DNA of 25,115 bases from Candidatus Moranbacteria bacterium GW2011_GWE1_49_15 (GCA_001003855.1 LCPX01000005.1:12317-37431); one strand, 5' to 3'; shown: positions 15,221 through 23,249, counted from the first letter of the stretch. Notes: generated by a model not told the origin, from the sequence alone. Translations and numbers: made by a program.

Positions 15221-15248
15221 AGTTTACCAGTAAGGCTGAAAAAGTCAA
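15221..15248 (-). promoter_or_regulatory. Probable promoter of rpmH operon
   Basis: On the minus strand TTGACT (15248-15243), a 16-nt spacer and TAAACT (15226-15221) lie about 45 nt before the rpmH start. The -35 matches 5 of 6 and the -10 matches 4 of 6. Confidence 0.45.
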
Positions 15249-15351
15249 TGTTTTTTAGGAAAAAAAAGCCAAAAAACAACATTTGGATGCGGGAGACCGT
15301 TCACTCTTTGCAAAAAAGTAAAAAGAGGATATCATTGGAGTTGTCAACATG

Positions 15352-15409
15352 TTATGCACATGGTTATTAACTAACCTTGCTGGTGTGGATAACTTTGGCG
15401 TGATATAAT
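15352..15409 (+). promoter_or_regulatory. dnaA promoter with embedded DnaA boxes
   Basis: A perfect TATAAT lies at 15404-15409, 30 nt before the dnaA ATG, with a weak -35 (TGGTGT, 15381-15386) at 17-nt spacing. The perfect DnaA box TGTGGATAA (15384-15392) sits between the two promoter elements and another box (15352-15360) lies just upstream. Binding there would block RNA polymerase, so negative autoregulation by DnaA is likely. Confidence 0.6.
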
Positions 15410-15439
15410 TTTGCTTGCACAATTAACAAGCTGAAAAGT

Positions 15440-16858
15440 ATGAAAAATGACGAGCTTTGGCAAGTTGCACTGGGGGAAATAGAGCTCTCTATTTCGAAAG
15501 CGAATTTCATAACCTGGTTCAAAAATACGTCCATTATTTCCAATGAGAACGGGAAGGTTGTTATAGGTGTTCCCAATGGATTCGCCAAGGAATGGCTTGA
15601 AAATAAATACAATACTTATATCTACAGGGCGCTCCGTAACTTCCAGGATGACATAAAGGAGATAAGTTGTGTGATATATAGCCCGCAGCAGTCTTCTGCG
15701 GCGGAAAAGAAAGGCGCGGATCCGGCAGCTGGTCCAGCCCAATATGAAAGAACGGGCGTGAATTATGTGGAAAATGCCACGAATAACGCTCCTGCCAAGG
15801 AAAATGTCCAGCAAAGCCTCAATTACGGTCAAGAGTCCAATATAAATCCCAGATACACTTTCGATAATTTCATAGTGGGAGAGAATAACGAGCTGGCCAG
15901 GGCCGCTTGCTACGCTGTTTCTCAGAATTTGGGAAAAATATACAATCCTCTGTTCATATACGGGGGCGTGGGTTTGGGAAAAACCCATCTGCTGCAATCG
16001 ATAGGCAATGAAATCTTGAAAAAAGATCCGCATAAAAAAATAAAGTATATAACTTCCGAAAGGTTCGCCAATGAGCTCATCGATTCCATAAGAAACCAGA
16101 CCATCAATGATTTCAAGGCAAGTTATCAGCAGATAGATCTGCTTATTATCGACGACATCCAGTTTCTTGCCGGAAAGGAAAAGACCCAAAATGAATTTTT
16201 CCACATATTCAATGCGCTGTACCAGATAAATAAGCAGATAGTCCTGAGCAGCGACAGACCTCCTAAGTCCATAGCTACTTTGGAAGAAAGACTCAGGTCC
16301 AGGTTCGAGGGAGGTATGATAGCCGATGTCAGCAAACCGGACCTCGAAACTAGAACAGCTATTTTGAAGGCTAAATTGGCTGAGAAAAGCTTTTATTTGG
16401 AGGACGACGCCATAAAGTTCGTAGCTGAGCATGTCAAAAACAATATACGCGAACTGGAGGGATCGCTCAATCGAATAATTGCGGCATGTGAATTTAACAA
16501 GAAAGCCCCTACCTTGGAGCTGGTGCAGCAGGCTTTGTCCGAGCTTATTTCTAGTGGAAAAAAGAAGGGGGTCCAGCACGCCCATATTATCGAGGCGGTA
16601 GCGCAATATTTCGGTATAGATAAAAAAGACCTTATCAATAAGGGACGTAAGAAGGAAATAGCGAGAGCCAGGCAGATCGCCATGTATCTCATGCGCAAGG
16701 AGCTCAGCGCTTCATATCCAGGAATAGGGGATTTATTCGGAGGTAGGGACCATACGACAGCCCTGCATGCCTATGAGAAAATAAACAAGGAAATAGAATT
16801 TGATGAAAAACTAAAAGAAGACGTCGCTATCTTGAAGGAAAAGATATACGTCTTATAG
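15440..16858 (+). CDS. dnaA: Chromosomal replication initiator protein DnaA
   Basis: This 472-residue AAA+ ATPase binds DnaA boxes and opens the origin. Domain I is about 1-80 and the variable linker about 81-135, rich in Ala, Asn and Gln. The ATPase domain runs from about 138 to 355, with Walker A GGVGLGKTH (175-183), Walker B LLIIDDI (234-240), the Arg-finger segment RLRSRFEGG near 285 and sensor II in NIRELEGSL near 335. The DNA-binding domain IV is about 375-472, with basic KGRKKEIARARQ and the DnaA signature GGRDHTTALHA (434-444). Length and motifs are normal, so it should be fully active. It is divergent from rpmH, preceded by DnaA boxes and followed by dnaN. There is no clear Shine-Dalgarno before the ATG. 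Confidence 0.98.
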   Translation: MKNDELWQVALGEIELSISKANFITWFKNTSIISNENGKVVIGVPNGFAKEWLENKYNTYIYRALRNFQDDIKEISCVIYSPQQSSAAEKKGADPAAGPAQYERTGVNYVENATNNAPAKENVQQSLNYGQESNINPRYTFDNFIVGENNELARAACYAVSQNLGKIYNPLFIYGGVGLGKTHLLQSIGNEILKKDPHKKIKYITSERFANELIDSIRNQTINDFKASYQQIDLLIIDDIQFLAGKEKTQNEFFHIFNALYQINKQIVLSSDRPPKSIATLEERLRSRFEGGMIADVSKPDLETRTAILKAKLAEKSFYLEDDAIKFVAEHVKNNIRELEGSLNRIIAACEFNKKAPTLELVQQALSELISSGKKKGVQHAHIIEAVAQYFGIDKKDLINKGRKKEIARARQIAMYLMRKELSASYPGIGDLFGGRDHTTALHAYEKINKEIEFDEKLKEDVAILKEKIYVL

Positions 16859-16859
16859 T

Positions 16860-16931
16860 TGTGCGTAAGGTGTGGATAAGCGTATTTTTGGATTAAAAAT
16901 GGCTTTAATAAGCTAAATATGCTGTGAATAG
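16860..16931. promoter_or_regulatory. DnaA-box cluster between dnaA and dnaN
   Basis: Three boxes share one orientation: TGTGCGTAA (16860-16868, one mismatch), TGTGGATAA (16871-16879, perfect) and TGTGAATAG (16923-16931, one mismatch). The first two are 11 bp apart start to start, one helical turn. AT-rich sequence (16890-16920) lies between the second and third, a suitable unwinding site. This is the best candidate for the core of oriC, or for the downstream half of a bipartite origin. Confidence 0.65.
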
Positions 16932-16997
16932 GTCCGGGAATATATGAATCTGACAGGCTTGTCGGGCAAAGTTGATTAATTTTTTCGATATATCCAT

Positions 16998-18146
16998 ATG
17001 AAGGTAATTTGTACGCAGGAAAATTTCAAGAAAGCCATATACAACACGGAAAGGGTGGTCGGAAAGCACATAACATTGCCTATCTTGGAAAACATCCTTC
17101 TGGAGACCGAGGGCGGTATGCTTAAGATATCGGCCACCAATTTGGAAATAGGCGTTTTTCTGAAGGTGGGCGCCAAGGTTGAGAAAGAAGGGAAAATAAC
17201 CATACCAGCCAAGCTTCTTAGCAGCTTCGTCAATAATCTTCCCGCAGACAGTACCGTTTCTTTGGTTTTGGAGGATCAGGCCCTAAAAGTGTCCAGCGGC
17301 AGCGTGGAGGCTACTGTGAAAGGCCTCTTGGCTCAGGATTTCCCGATAATTCCCGAAATGGAAGGATCTTTCCTTTTTTCCCTCCCAGCCCAGGAAATAA
17401 AAGAAATGATCCCCAGACTTATTTCTTGCGCGTCTTTGGACAACACAAGACCTGAGCTCTCGGGCGTGAACATGCTTCTCTTTGAAAACGAGGTCCATCT
17501 GGCGGCAACTGACAGTTTCAGGTTGGCTGAGGCCGTAGTCCCCATCAAAAAGGAAAATGAGAACGAATACCGTCTTTTCAAGGAAAAGAATAATTCCTTG
17601 ATAATACCGTCCAATACTTTGTCTGAAGTTCTCCGCGTCATAAGTCCGGAAACGAAGGAAATCAAGGTTTCAATAGAAGAAAGCCAGATATTTTTCCAAA
17701 TAGACAATGTCAGGATCGTTTCCAGATTGATAAATGGGAAATATCCCGAATATAAGCAGATAATACCCGGTCAATTTTCCACCAAAGTCGTCTTGTTGAA
17801 GGATGAGCTCCTGAGGGCGGTGAAGATCGCCGGGATATTCGCCAGAAACAAGGCGGGTGAGGTGAAATTCGAGATAGACCCGACGACTTCGGAAGCGAGG
17901 GTTTATTCCAAGGCCGAGGAAGTAGGTGAAAATAAGACGATTTTGCAATCCGAGATAAGCGGTCCGGAACAGGAAGTTATTTTCAATCCTAGATTCATCG
18001 CGGATGCGGTCCAGGCGATTTCAACTCCCAAGGTGGCCTTGTTGATGAACAGCAGTTCTTCCCCGGCCGTGCTTAGGATGGTCGAGGGCAAGGAGAACAA
18101 GGAAATAAAAAACTATACGCACATAATAATGCCTATAAAGAGCTAG
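16998..18146 (+). CDS. dnaN: DNA polymerase III beta subunit (sliding clamp)
   Basis: This 382-residue processivity clamp dimerises into a ring around DNA. Three successive clamp folds of about 125 residues fit the length. Recognisable stretches are TLPILENILLE near residue 26, SATNLEIGV near 45, the second-domain LAATDSFRLAEAVVP near 168, and the C-terminal THIIMPIKS, equivalent to the family's M-P-M/I ending that lines the partner-binding pocket. It follows dnaA after 139 nt containing DnaA boxes. The leader lacks a Shine-Dalgarno. The next gene begins 11 nt after its stop. Confidence 0.97.
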   Translation: MKVICTQENFKKAIYNTERVVGKHITLPILENILLETEGGMLKISATNLEIGVFLKVGAKVEKEGKITIPAKLLSSFVNNLPADSTVSLVLEDQALKVSSGSVEATVKGLLAQDFPIIPEMEGSFLFSLPAQEIKEMIPRLISCASLDNTRPELSGVNMLLFENEVHLAATDSFRLAEAVVPIKKENENEYRLFKEKNNSLIIPSNTLSEVLRVISPETKEIKVSIEESQIFFQIDNVRIVSRLINGKYPEYKQIIPGQFSTKVVLLKDELLRAVKIAGIFARNKAGEVKFEIDPTTSEARVYSKAEEVGENKTILQSEISGPEQEVIFNPRFIADAVQAISTPKVALLMNSSSSPAVLRMVEGKENKEIKNYTHIIMPIKS

Positions 18147-18157
18147 GCAGGGAATTT

Positions 18158-18436
18158 ATGAAAAAGATAGGGCATTTGTTGCAAAACAGGAAATTGACCA
18201 AAAAGACCCCCCTGGATGATAAAAGTTTGTTTTACATATTCGACAGGATCATCAAGGAGGAATATGGCAATCGTGGAATTGAGAACATCAAGGCGGAGTA
18301 TTTGAAAGGCAAAAAACTTTTCATAAAGGCGGACAATTCCAATTGGGCTAATGAAATCTGGCTTAACCGTAATAATCTCATAGAAAAGATGAACAGGGAG
18401 ATAGGGTCGGAGGAAATAGATGAGCTTTCGCTTTAG
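18158..18436 (+). CDS. DUF721/DciA-like protein
   Basis: This small protein (92 residues) resembles the DUF721 domain of DciA, the ancestral partner that helps load the replicative helicase DnaB at the origin. The recognisable part is the GKKLFIKADNSNWANEIWL segment, matching the family's hydrophobic strand followed by S-x-x-W-A-x-E-L, then a helix with LIEKMNREIG. The N-terminal 30 residues are basic. It sits 11 nt after dnaN, which is typical for dciA genes outside gamma-proteobacteria. This is one of the few starts in the window with a purine-rich Shine-Dalgarno-like leader (AGGCAGGGA, 5 nt before the ATG). Confidence 0.75.
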   Translation: MKKIGHLLQNRKLTKKTPLDDKSLFYIFDRIIKEEYGNRGIENIKAEYLKGKKLFIKADNSNWANEIWLNRNNLIEKMNREIGSEEIDELSL

Positions 18437-18450
18437 TTCGGGCGGGACTC

Positions 18451-18479
18451 TTGCCAAGACATGGAAACCATGCTATGAA
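18451..18479 (+). promoter_or_regulatory. Possible rpsT promoter
   Basis: TTGCCA (18451-18456), 17 nt, TATGAA (18474-18479). An alternative is the extended -10 TGTTAAAAT at 18489-18497. Either would give an rpsT leader of 65-85 nt. Weak evidence. Confidence 0.3.
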
Positions 18480-18570
18480 TAGGAATGCTTGTTAAAATAT
18501 TTTTTATAAATCAATTAATAGAAGTGGATCCGCTTTTAACGCTCAAAAAGTGAGTCCATGAAACAATTAC

Positions 18571-18843
18571 GTGCCAATAAAGAAGTCCGCAAAAAAGTAC
18601 ATGAGGGTTACCGACAGGAAGACTCTGCATAACAAGGAGGTGAAAGGAGTTTTCAGAAATGCCATCAAGAAAACCAGGGAGGCTGTAGCGGCCGGAAAGA
18701 TAGAGGATGCCCAGAAGTGGCTGAAGGCCGCAATCAAGGCTCTCGACAAAGCTGCCCAGAAGGATGTCATCAAGAAAAATACCGCTGCCAGGAAAAAATC
18801 AAGGCTCAATAAGACCGTCAAGGCCGTAGCACTGAAGAAGTAA
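18571..18843 (+). CDS. rpsT: 30S ribosomal protein S20
   Basis: This 90-residue basic helical protein belongs to the small subunit. The start MPIKKSAKKYMRV and the middle NKEVKGVFRNAIKKTREAV match S20, as does the alanine- and lysine-rich end (KKNTAARKKSRLNKTVK). It begins with GTG; the nearby ATG at 18558 is out of frame. Separated from the DciA-like gene by 134 nt, it probably has its own promoter, and it ends in a strong bidirectional terminator shared with holA. The non-ATG start without Shine-Dalgarno recalls the weak, regulated start of rpsT in other bacteria, but autoregulation is only a possibility here. Confidence 0.95.
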   Translation: MPIKKSAKKYMRVTDRKTLHNKEVKGVFRNAIKKTREAVAAGKIEDAQKWLKAAIKALDKAAQKDVIKKNTAARKKSRLNKTVKAVALKK

Positions 18844-18863
18844 AGGTTTTTTCCAGGAGGTTC

Positions 18864-18892
18864 ATAAAAAAAGCGCCAACAGGCGCTTTTTT
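18864..18892. terminator. Bidirectional terminator between rpsT and holA
   Basis: AAGCGCC (18871-18877), tetraloop AACA, GGCGCTT (18882-18888), flanked by an A tract before and a T tract after. The A/T arms extend the stem to about 12 pairs. Both strands end in a T run, so it can stop rpsT from the left and holA from the right. Confidence 0.85.
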
Positions 18893-18911
18893 GTTTGGAT
18901 TGAATATCCCC

Positions 18912-19880
18912 TTAAAGGCTGGAGATAAGTTTGTCGAGCAGCAGTGTCACATTGTTTTTGCCGGTCTTTGAAGCCATGTCTATCTCTCCCAGTTTTCCAT
19001 AAATGTCGCGGAGTTTTTGAAAGGATATGTTTTTGATTTGAGGGAACGCTTTCTGGACCACGTAGGGATGGATCCCTGTCTCCTTGGCTATGAATTGGGG
19101 ATTGGTGTTTCCGCTTTCGAAAGCGGCGGAAATCTTCAGCAGTGTCCGGAGCTGATAGGAATACATTGAAAGCAGGTAGAAGGGATCTTCTCCTTTTTGG
19201 AGCTGCTCATGGAGCAGAAACAGCGCCCGCTTGGCGTCCTTGCCCAGAAGGGCTTCAATGGCCTGGAAGACGGTGGATTCTGAATGGGATTTGACGAGGG
19301 CCTCGATGTCATTTTTTGAAATTTCTCCCCCCTTGGCCTTGAAGCAAATCAGCTTATCGAGCTCGTTTTTCAGAAGATAAAGGTCGTTCCCAACATAAGA
19401 AACCAACATGGAGAGGGATTCAGCGGGGACAGCCGTTTGCGGGGATGATTTTGCGACATAGCCGGAGGCCCAATTTTCAAGATCGCGTGGAGAAAGCAGG
19501 GAAAATTCTTGCTTTTTGGCATTCGTGGAGAGATATTTATAAAAAGAAAGGTTTTTCTTGGGCTGTCCTTCCTCATGAAAAACCAGAACCAGGTCTTTTT
19601 CCTGAGAGAGGGATTTGTCGGTCTTCAGTTTTTCTAAAACGGTTTTTTGTCTTTCGGTCGGAATATTTTTCAACAAACCCTCAGCTATGATCAATTTTTT
19701 TTCCGAAAAAAGGCCCCCGGACTTCAACGCCTCCAAAAAAGCTTGCTCTGAGGTATCCTTATCCGAAAAATCGAAAACAAACAACCCTGAGGGTGGGTTC
19801 TTTTTGAGAAAAACTTTTTTCAGTTCATGGAGTTTTTCCTTGGAACGAAAGGAATCCTCGCCATAAAGGAAGTACAACAT
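18912..19880 (-). CDS. holA: DNA polymerase III delta subunit
   Basis: This clamp-loader subunit has 322 residues and pries open the beta clamp. The N-terminal MLYFLYGEDSFRSKEKLHEL is the usual opening of bacterial HolA, with the G-E/N-D element in place of a real P-loop. The middle contains LVSYVGNDLYLLKNELDKL and the C-terminal collar helices contain RALFLLHEQLQKGEDPFYLL and a GIHPYVVQKAFPQ segment, all family-typical. An in-frame ATG at 19895 would add five residues (MPLNK); the internal start fits homologues better, but neither has a Shine-Dalgarno. It is convergent with rpsT across a shared terminator and probably transcribed alone. Confidence 0.92.
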   Translation of the reverse strand: MLYFLYGEDSFRSKEKLHELKKVFLKKNPPSGLFVFDFSDKDTSEQAFLEALKSGGLFSEKKLIIAEGLLKNIPTERQKTVLEKLKTDKSLSQEKDLVLVFHEEGQPKKNLSFYKYLSTNAKKQEFSLLSPRDLENWASGYVAKSSPQTAVPAESLSMLVSYVGNDLYLLKNELDKLICFKAKGGEISKNDIEALVKSHSESTVFQAIEALLGKDAKRALFLLHEQLQKGEDPFYLLSMYSYQLRTLLKISAAFESGNTNPQFIAKETGIHPYVVQKAFPQIKNISFQKLRDIYGKLGEIDMASKTGKNNVTLLLDKLISSL

Positions 19881-19901
19881 TTTATTTAGGGGCATTTAAA
19901 T

Positions 19902-19956
19902 ACGAAAAAATCCCGATAATCTAGCAAGTGAATCTTAGCATTGATTATCGGGATTT
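19902..19956 (-). terminator. Terminator with 14-bp stem after the DUF3048 gene
   Basis: GATTATCGGGATTT (19943-19956) and AAATCCCGATAATC (19908-19921) are perfect inverse complements around a 21-nt loop. Read on the minus strand, the stem is followed by a T run (19911-19905) and lies just after the DUF3048 stop and before holA. The stem is long for a terminator, but the T tract fits only the minus direction. Confidence 0.75.
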
Positions 19957-19975
19957 GGAAGCTTTTAAAGGTTGG

Positions 19976-21067
19976 CTATTGGGCCGGTGTCCACCTATGA
20001 TTGATTCCTGGATCTATGATATCAACCCATATTTGTCCCGGTACGAACACTATTTCTTTTCCATCGTTGTTGAGGAATAGCAATTTGCTGTCAGCCGAAG
20101 ACTTATCCTTTTTCCATGTTCCCGTCATCTGCTGCCCGTTAAGGTAGTAGAAGGCCTGTCCGCTGTCGCTGTCGTCGAACCAAGGGTCGCCTATTTGGAA
20201 ATTGGCGTATTGGTCTTCCATTTGGGCTCCTTCGGCTATCATGACCACGACGTTTTTCGGGGCGATAGCCTGGCCGTTGTTCCTGTCGCTGTCCTTGGTT
20301 CCTCCCCAGGTCCTGACGAAGCTGTTGGTTTCCTTGTCGTAATCATATTCGGCGGCGAAGCTTCCGGGATATCCGACTCTCAAGTGTCCTCCGTTGGGTC
20401 TCTGGTCCATGGGGGCGTCATCCTGGTGAGGGTAACCCGAGAAATTGGTTTCCATCCTGTACCCGAAATCCTTGGCTCCTTGTAGGAGCGAAGCGAATTT
20501 GGCATAAGCCGTGTCATCCGATTTGACCCAGTCTCCTTCCTTGCGGAAGAAATATTGGTTTCCCGCCCTTCCCCCGGCATTTAGGCCGTTGATGTTGTCC
20601 ACTACTCCCTTGTTTAGGATATCTGTGGCGAAGTGGGAGGCGCCGAAACTGACGTAAACTGCGTCCAAGCCTGCCGCCAGGTGGATGTAGTCATGTCGGG
20701 AGCTTCTGAGAGATCCTACTTCCTCCGGGTTGCCGCACACATAGATTCCCATAAGGCGCGTGATGCTCCCATAAACCGCAGGCATCTCAACTACCATATC
20801 GGCTTCACTCAGCCCTGCCAACGGCCTGGCGCTGGCATCTGCGGGCTGCATGATCGCCAGGGGTCTGCGGTTCCAGTTATCACATGATATTCCGGAAATA
20901 GGGCTGACCGGTCCGGTATTGCGGGGAGTATCGCTCAGGGCTTCAGTGTCTACTTGGATCTGCTTGGTTTTTTTCGTGCTAGAATCCTTAAAAGTGGTGA
21001 AATAAAGTATTCCTCCCGCTAAAATCGCCGCAACGGCGACTATGACACCTGTCTGTTTCCTGTTCAT
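19976..21067 (-). CDS. DUF3048 (YerB-like) extracytoplasmic protein
   Basis: This 363-residue protein has an N-terminal membrane anchor (about 8-25) and no lipobox cysteine, unlike the lipoprotein YerB of Bacillus. The DUF3048 pattern is clear: NRRPLAIMQPADASARPLAG near 66, LSEADMVVEMPAVYGSITRL near 86, GSLRSSRHDYI near 117, FRTWGG-like strands, and the C-terminal domain with FYYLNGQQMTGTWKK and FVPGQIWVDII. The family is widespread on the outer face of Gram-positive-type envelopes and its function is not firmly established; a cell-wall role is often supposed. It lies 98 nt downstream of mutM on the same strand and ends in a strong terminator. Confidence 0.88.
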   Translation of the reverse strand: MNRKQTGVIVAVAAILAGGILYFTTFKDSSTKKTKQIQVDTEALSDTPRNTGPVSPISGISCDNWNRRPLAIMQPADASARPLAGLSEADMVVEMPAVYGSITRLMGIYVCGNPEEVGSLRSSRHDYIHLAAGLDAVYVSFGASHFATDILNKGVVDNINGLNAGGRAGNQYFFRKEGDWVKSDDTAYAKFASLLQGAKDFGYRMETNFSGYPHQDDAPMDQRPNGGHLRVGYPGSFAAEYDYDKETNSFVRTWGGTKDSDRNNGQAIAPKNVVVMIAEGAQMEDQYANFQIGDPWFDDSDSGQAFYYLNGQQMTGTWKKDKSSADSKLLFLNNDGKEIVFVPGQIWVDIIDPGINHRWTPAQ

Positions 21068-21165
21068 TTTTTATGTTTGTTGAATTATTATTATCTTTAA
21101 ATCGTTAAATACGAGGGATTTTTGCGACGTATCCCGAAAATTCAGCGATTTATTCATAACACAAT

Positions 21166-21969
21166 TCATTTTTGGCACTTCGGACAGAAAAAAGTGCTTC
21201 TTTGTCCGATGATCGATTTCTCAATAATTGTATCACAGGTTGGGCATTTTTGACCATCCTTTTTGTACACTTTCAACACATCCTGGAAACTCCCTTTTTT
21301 CCCGCTGGCATCGCGATAATCACTGACGGAGGTACCTCTCATTAAAATAGCTTTCTTTAATATTTTCTTGATGGATTCGAGCAACTTCTCCACTTCTTTG
21401 TTTTTCAGGGAAGAGGATTTTTTGCGTGGATCGATTTTGGCATCGAAAAGTATCTCGCTGGCGTAGATGTTGCCGATACCGGAAATAAGTCCTTGCTCCA
21501 TCAGCAGAGCTTTGACGGGCTTGTTCGGAGCTTTTTTTAACAATCCTTTTAATTTTTCCAGGGAGAATTCTTTCGACAAAGGGTCTGTTCCCAATTTTGA
21601 AAATTTATCCTTCAATTGGCTGGTTTCAATTAGAGATAAGGTTCCGAATTTCCTGATGTCATAAAAACAAAGATGGTGAAGATGTTTGTTTGCGTCTTGT
21701 ATCTTGGGTTTTGTATCTTGAGAGATAAGTTGTCCTGTCATCTTGAGGTGGACCAGGATGGTCTCGTTGTCATCTAAATATATAAGGATATTCTTGCCTG
21801 TCCGCTCAATCCCGGTTATTTTTTTTCCGACAACGTTTTTTTTAAATAGGGATAATGATATTCCCTTGATCGCTTTTTCAAAACCGCTTTCAAAGGAAAC
21901 GATCTTTTTTCCAGGAAGCGCCTTTTTCAGGTCGTTTACGATTGTCTGCACTTCGGGTAGTTCCGGCAT
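21166..21969 (-). CDS. mutM: Formamidopyrimidine-DNA glycosylase (Fpg/MutM)
   Basis: This 267-residue bifunctional base-excision enzyme removes 8-oxoguanine and formamidopyrimidines. The N-terminal MPELPEVQTIV supplies the catalytic Pro2 and Glu3. The conserved Lys near 60 is in RTGKNILIYL, followed by LVHLKMTGQL. The helix-two-turn-helix has QGLISGIGNIYASEILF near 160. The C-terminal zinc finger has C-x2-C-x16-C-x2-C, with QRSTFFCPKC containing the conserved Arg. All catalytic residues are present, so it should be active. Its start region lies opposite the 5' leader of the divergent MFS gene, leaving 65 nt between the two starts. No Shine-Dalgarno is visible. Confidence 0.96.
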   Translation of the reverse strand: MPELPEVQTIVNDLKKALPGKKIVSFESGFEKAIKGISLSLFKKNVVGKKITGIERTGKNILIYLDDNETILVHLKMTGQLISQDTKPKIQDANKHLHHLCFYDIRKFGTLSLIETSQLKDKFSKLGTDPLSKEFSLEKLKGLLKKAPNKPVKALLMEQGLISGIGNIYASEILFDAKIDPRKKSSSLKNKEVEKLLESIKKILKKAILMRGTSVSDYRDASGKKGSFQDVLKVYKKDGQKCPTCDTIIEKSIIGQRSTFFCPKCQK

Positions 21970-22034
21970 TCGATTTCATGTTATCATTCAATGAGTCCAA
22001 ACAGTTTAGCAGTAATCAGAAAAATATCAATATC

Positions 22035-23219
22035 ATGTTCCACGACCAGCACCACCCGCACCACTTTTTGAAAAACAAGGAGATGAATGAACTGTACATC
22101 TCATATGCCATCTTTCAATTCGCGGTAGGGATTATTTCCATCTTTGAGCCGATCTATCTCTATAAGATCGGTTATTCCGTGACGGAAATACTTTTTTACT
22201 TCCTCTTGGTGTCGGTATATTTTTTAGCATTTTCATTTTTGGGAACCAAGATCGTCTCCAGGCTCGGGGTGAAGCATACGATGCTCTCGGCCGTCCCCCT
22301 TTATATTGTGTATTTTTTGGGACTTAAGTTTGTAGCCCAGGCCCCGGTGCTGTTTTTCGTGATGCCGTTTTTCAAGGCGGTTAAAATGCAGCTTTATAAT
22401 TACGGATTTCATCTGAACTTCGTCGAGCATTCGGATAGGAAAAAGGAAGGCAGGGAGGTCGCGCTTATCCAGATGGGCGCGCTTTTGGCCGGCGGGCTGG
22501 CGCCCTTTTTCGGAGGAATGATAATAAAGTTTTATAGTTATCCTGTTCTTTTCGGTGCGGGCTCCGTTTTATTGGCTGTTTCGATGATACCCTTGTTTTT
22601 GACGGAAGACCGGCATGAGAAGATTTCTTTTAATAAGAAGGACCTCTTCAAGGGCGTGCTTAAAAAGGAAAACAGGGGAGCGCTTCTTAATTTCAGCGGT
22701 TATGCCGTCGAGTCTTGGATAGGATTTATCCTTTGGCCGATATTTCTTTATGTGATATTCAAAGATACCGAATCCGTGGGCCTGGCGGCGTCCCTCTCCA
22801 CCGTCCTGACCATCGCGCTTTTTTACGTCGTCGGGAAAAAGACGGACAATGCCAATAAGGAGAAAATGCTAAGGGCCGGATCCGTGTTTTATTTTTTCGG
22901 CTGGGCGGCTAGGCTTTTCGCATACAACTTCACGTCGGTTTTTTTCATAGATACCTATAAAAATTTATCCATGAAATTCATCCAAGTCCCCTGGAGCGCG
23001 TATTTCTATGAGGAGGCCAAAAAAAGAAATTATTTTTATTTCATAGTCGAAAGGGAAATCATTTTCCATTTCGCCCGGATAATCGCGGTTCCGTTCCTGA
23101 TGGCTATTTTTTATTTCAACGTCGCCCCATATCAGATCGCCTTTTCAATCGCCGCCCTCGCGTCGCTCTTCTATGCGACCTCAATCAGGTCTTCCAAGTT
23201 GAAACCGGCAGTCCGATAA
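22035..23219 (+). CDS. Major facilitator superfamily transporter
   Basis: This polytopic protein has 394 residues from the chosen ATG, with about 11-12 hydrophobic segments in two halves, as in MFS carriers. The loop after the second helix reads GTKIVSRLGVKHTM, a variant of the MFS G-x-x-x-D-R-x-G-R/K motif. An unusual His-rich N-terminus (FHDQHHPHHF) precedes the first helix. A longer frame opens at 21942, but its first 31 codons overlap mutM and look random, so the start at 22035 is preferred. The C-terminal region includes a charged, aromatic stretch (FYEEAKKRNYFYF). The substrate cannot be inferred; a metal link from the His cluster is speculation. An intrinsic terminator follows at once. 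Confidence 0.8.
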   Translation: MFHDQHHPHHFLKNKEMNELYISYAIFQFAVGIISIFEPIYLYKIGYSVTEILFYFLLVSVYFLAFSFLGTKIVSRLGVKHTMLSAVPLYIVYFLGLKFVAQAPVLFFVMPFFKAVKMQLYNYGFHLNFVEHSDRKKEGREVALIQMGALLAGGLAPFFGGMIIKFYSYPVLFGAGSVLLAVSMIPLFLTEDRHEKISFNKKDLFKGVLKKENRGALLNFSGYAVESWIGFILWPIFLYVIFKDTESVGLAASLSTVLTIALFYVVGKKTDNANKEKMLRAGSVFYFFGWAARLFAYNFTSVFFIDTYKNLSMKFIQVPWSAYFYEEAKKRNYFYFIVEREIIFHFARIIAVPFLMAIFYFNVAPYQIAFSIAALASLFYATSIRSSKLKPAVR

Positions 23220-23223
23220 AAAC

Positions 23224-23249
23224 AAAAAGCGCGGAGCTGCCGCGTTTTT
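23224..23249. terminator. Terminator between the MFS gene and polA
   Basis: CGCGG (23230-23234), loop AGCTG, CCGCG (23240-23244), with AAAAAG in front and TTTTT after. It can act in both directions and separates the convergent MFS and polA genes, though polA stops about 55 nt further on. Confidence 0.7.

Larger units (their letters stand above)
15177..15439. other. Upstream part of the replication origin region (oriC candidate)
   Basis: This divergent intergenic region between rpmH and dnaA holds two perfect DnaA boxes in opposite orientation: TTATGCACA at 15352-15360 (plus) and TGTGGATAA at 15384-15392 (minus box TTATCCACA), 23 bp apart. An AT-rich stretch at about 15186-15215, containing TTAATTAATTA, could serve as the unwinding element. 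The palindrome AACATGTT (15346-15353) abuts the first box. With the boxes downstream of dnaA this makes a bipartite origin plausible. Inference from motif and gene context; no experimental support. Confidence 0.65.
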
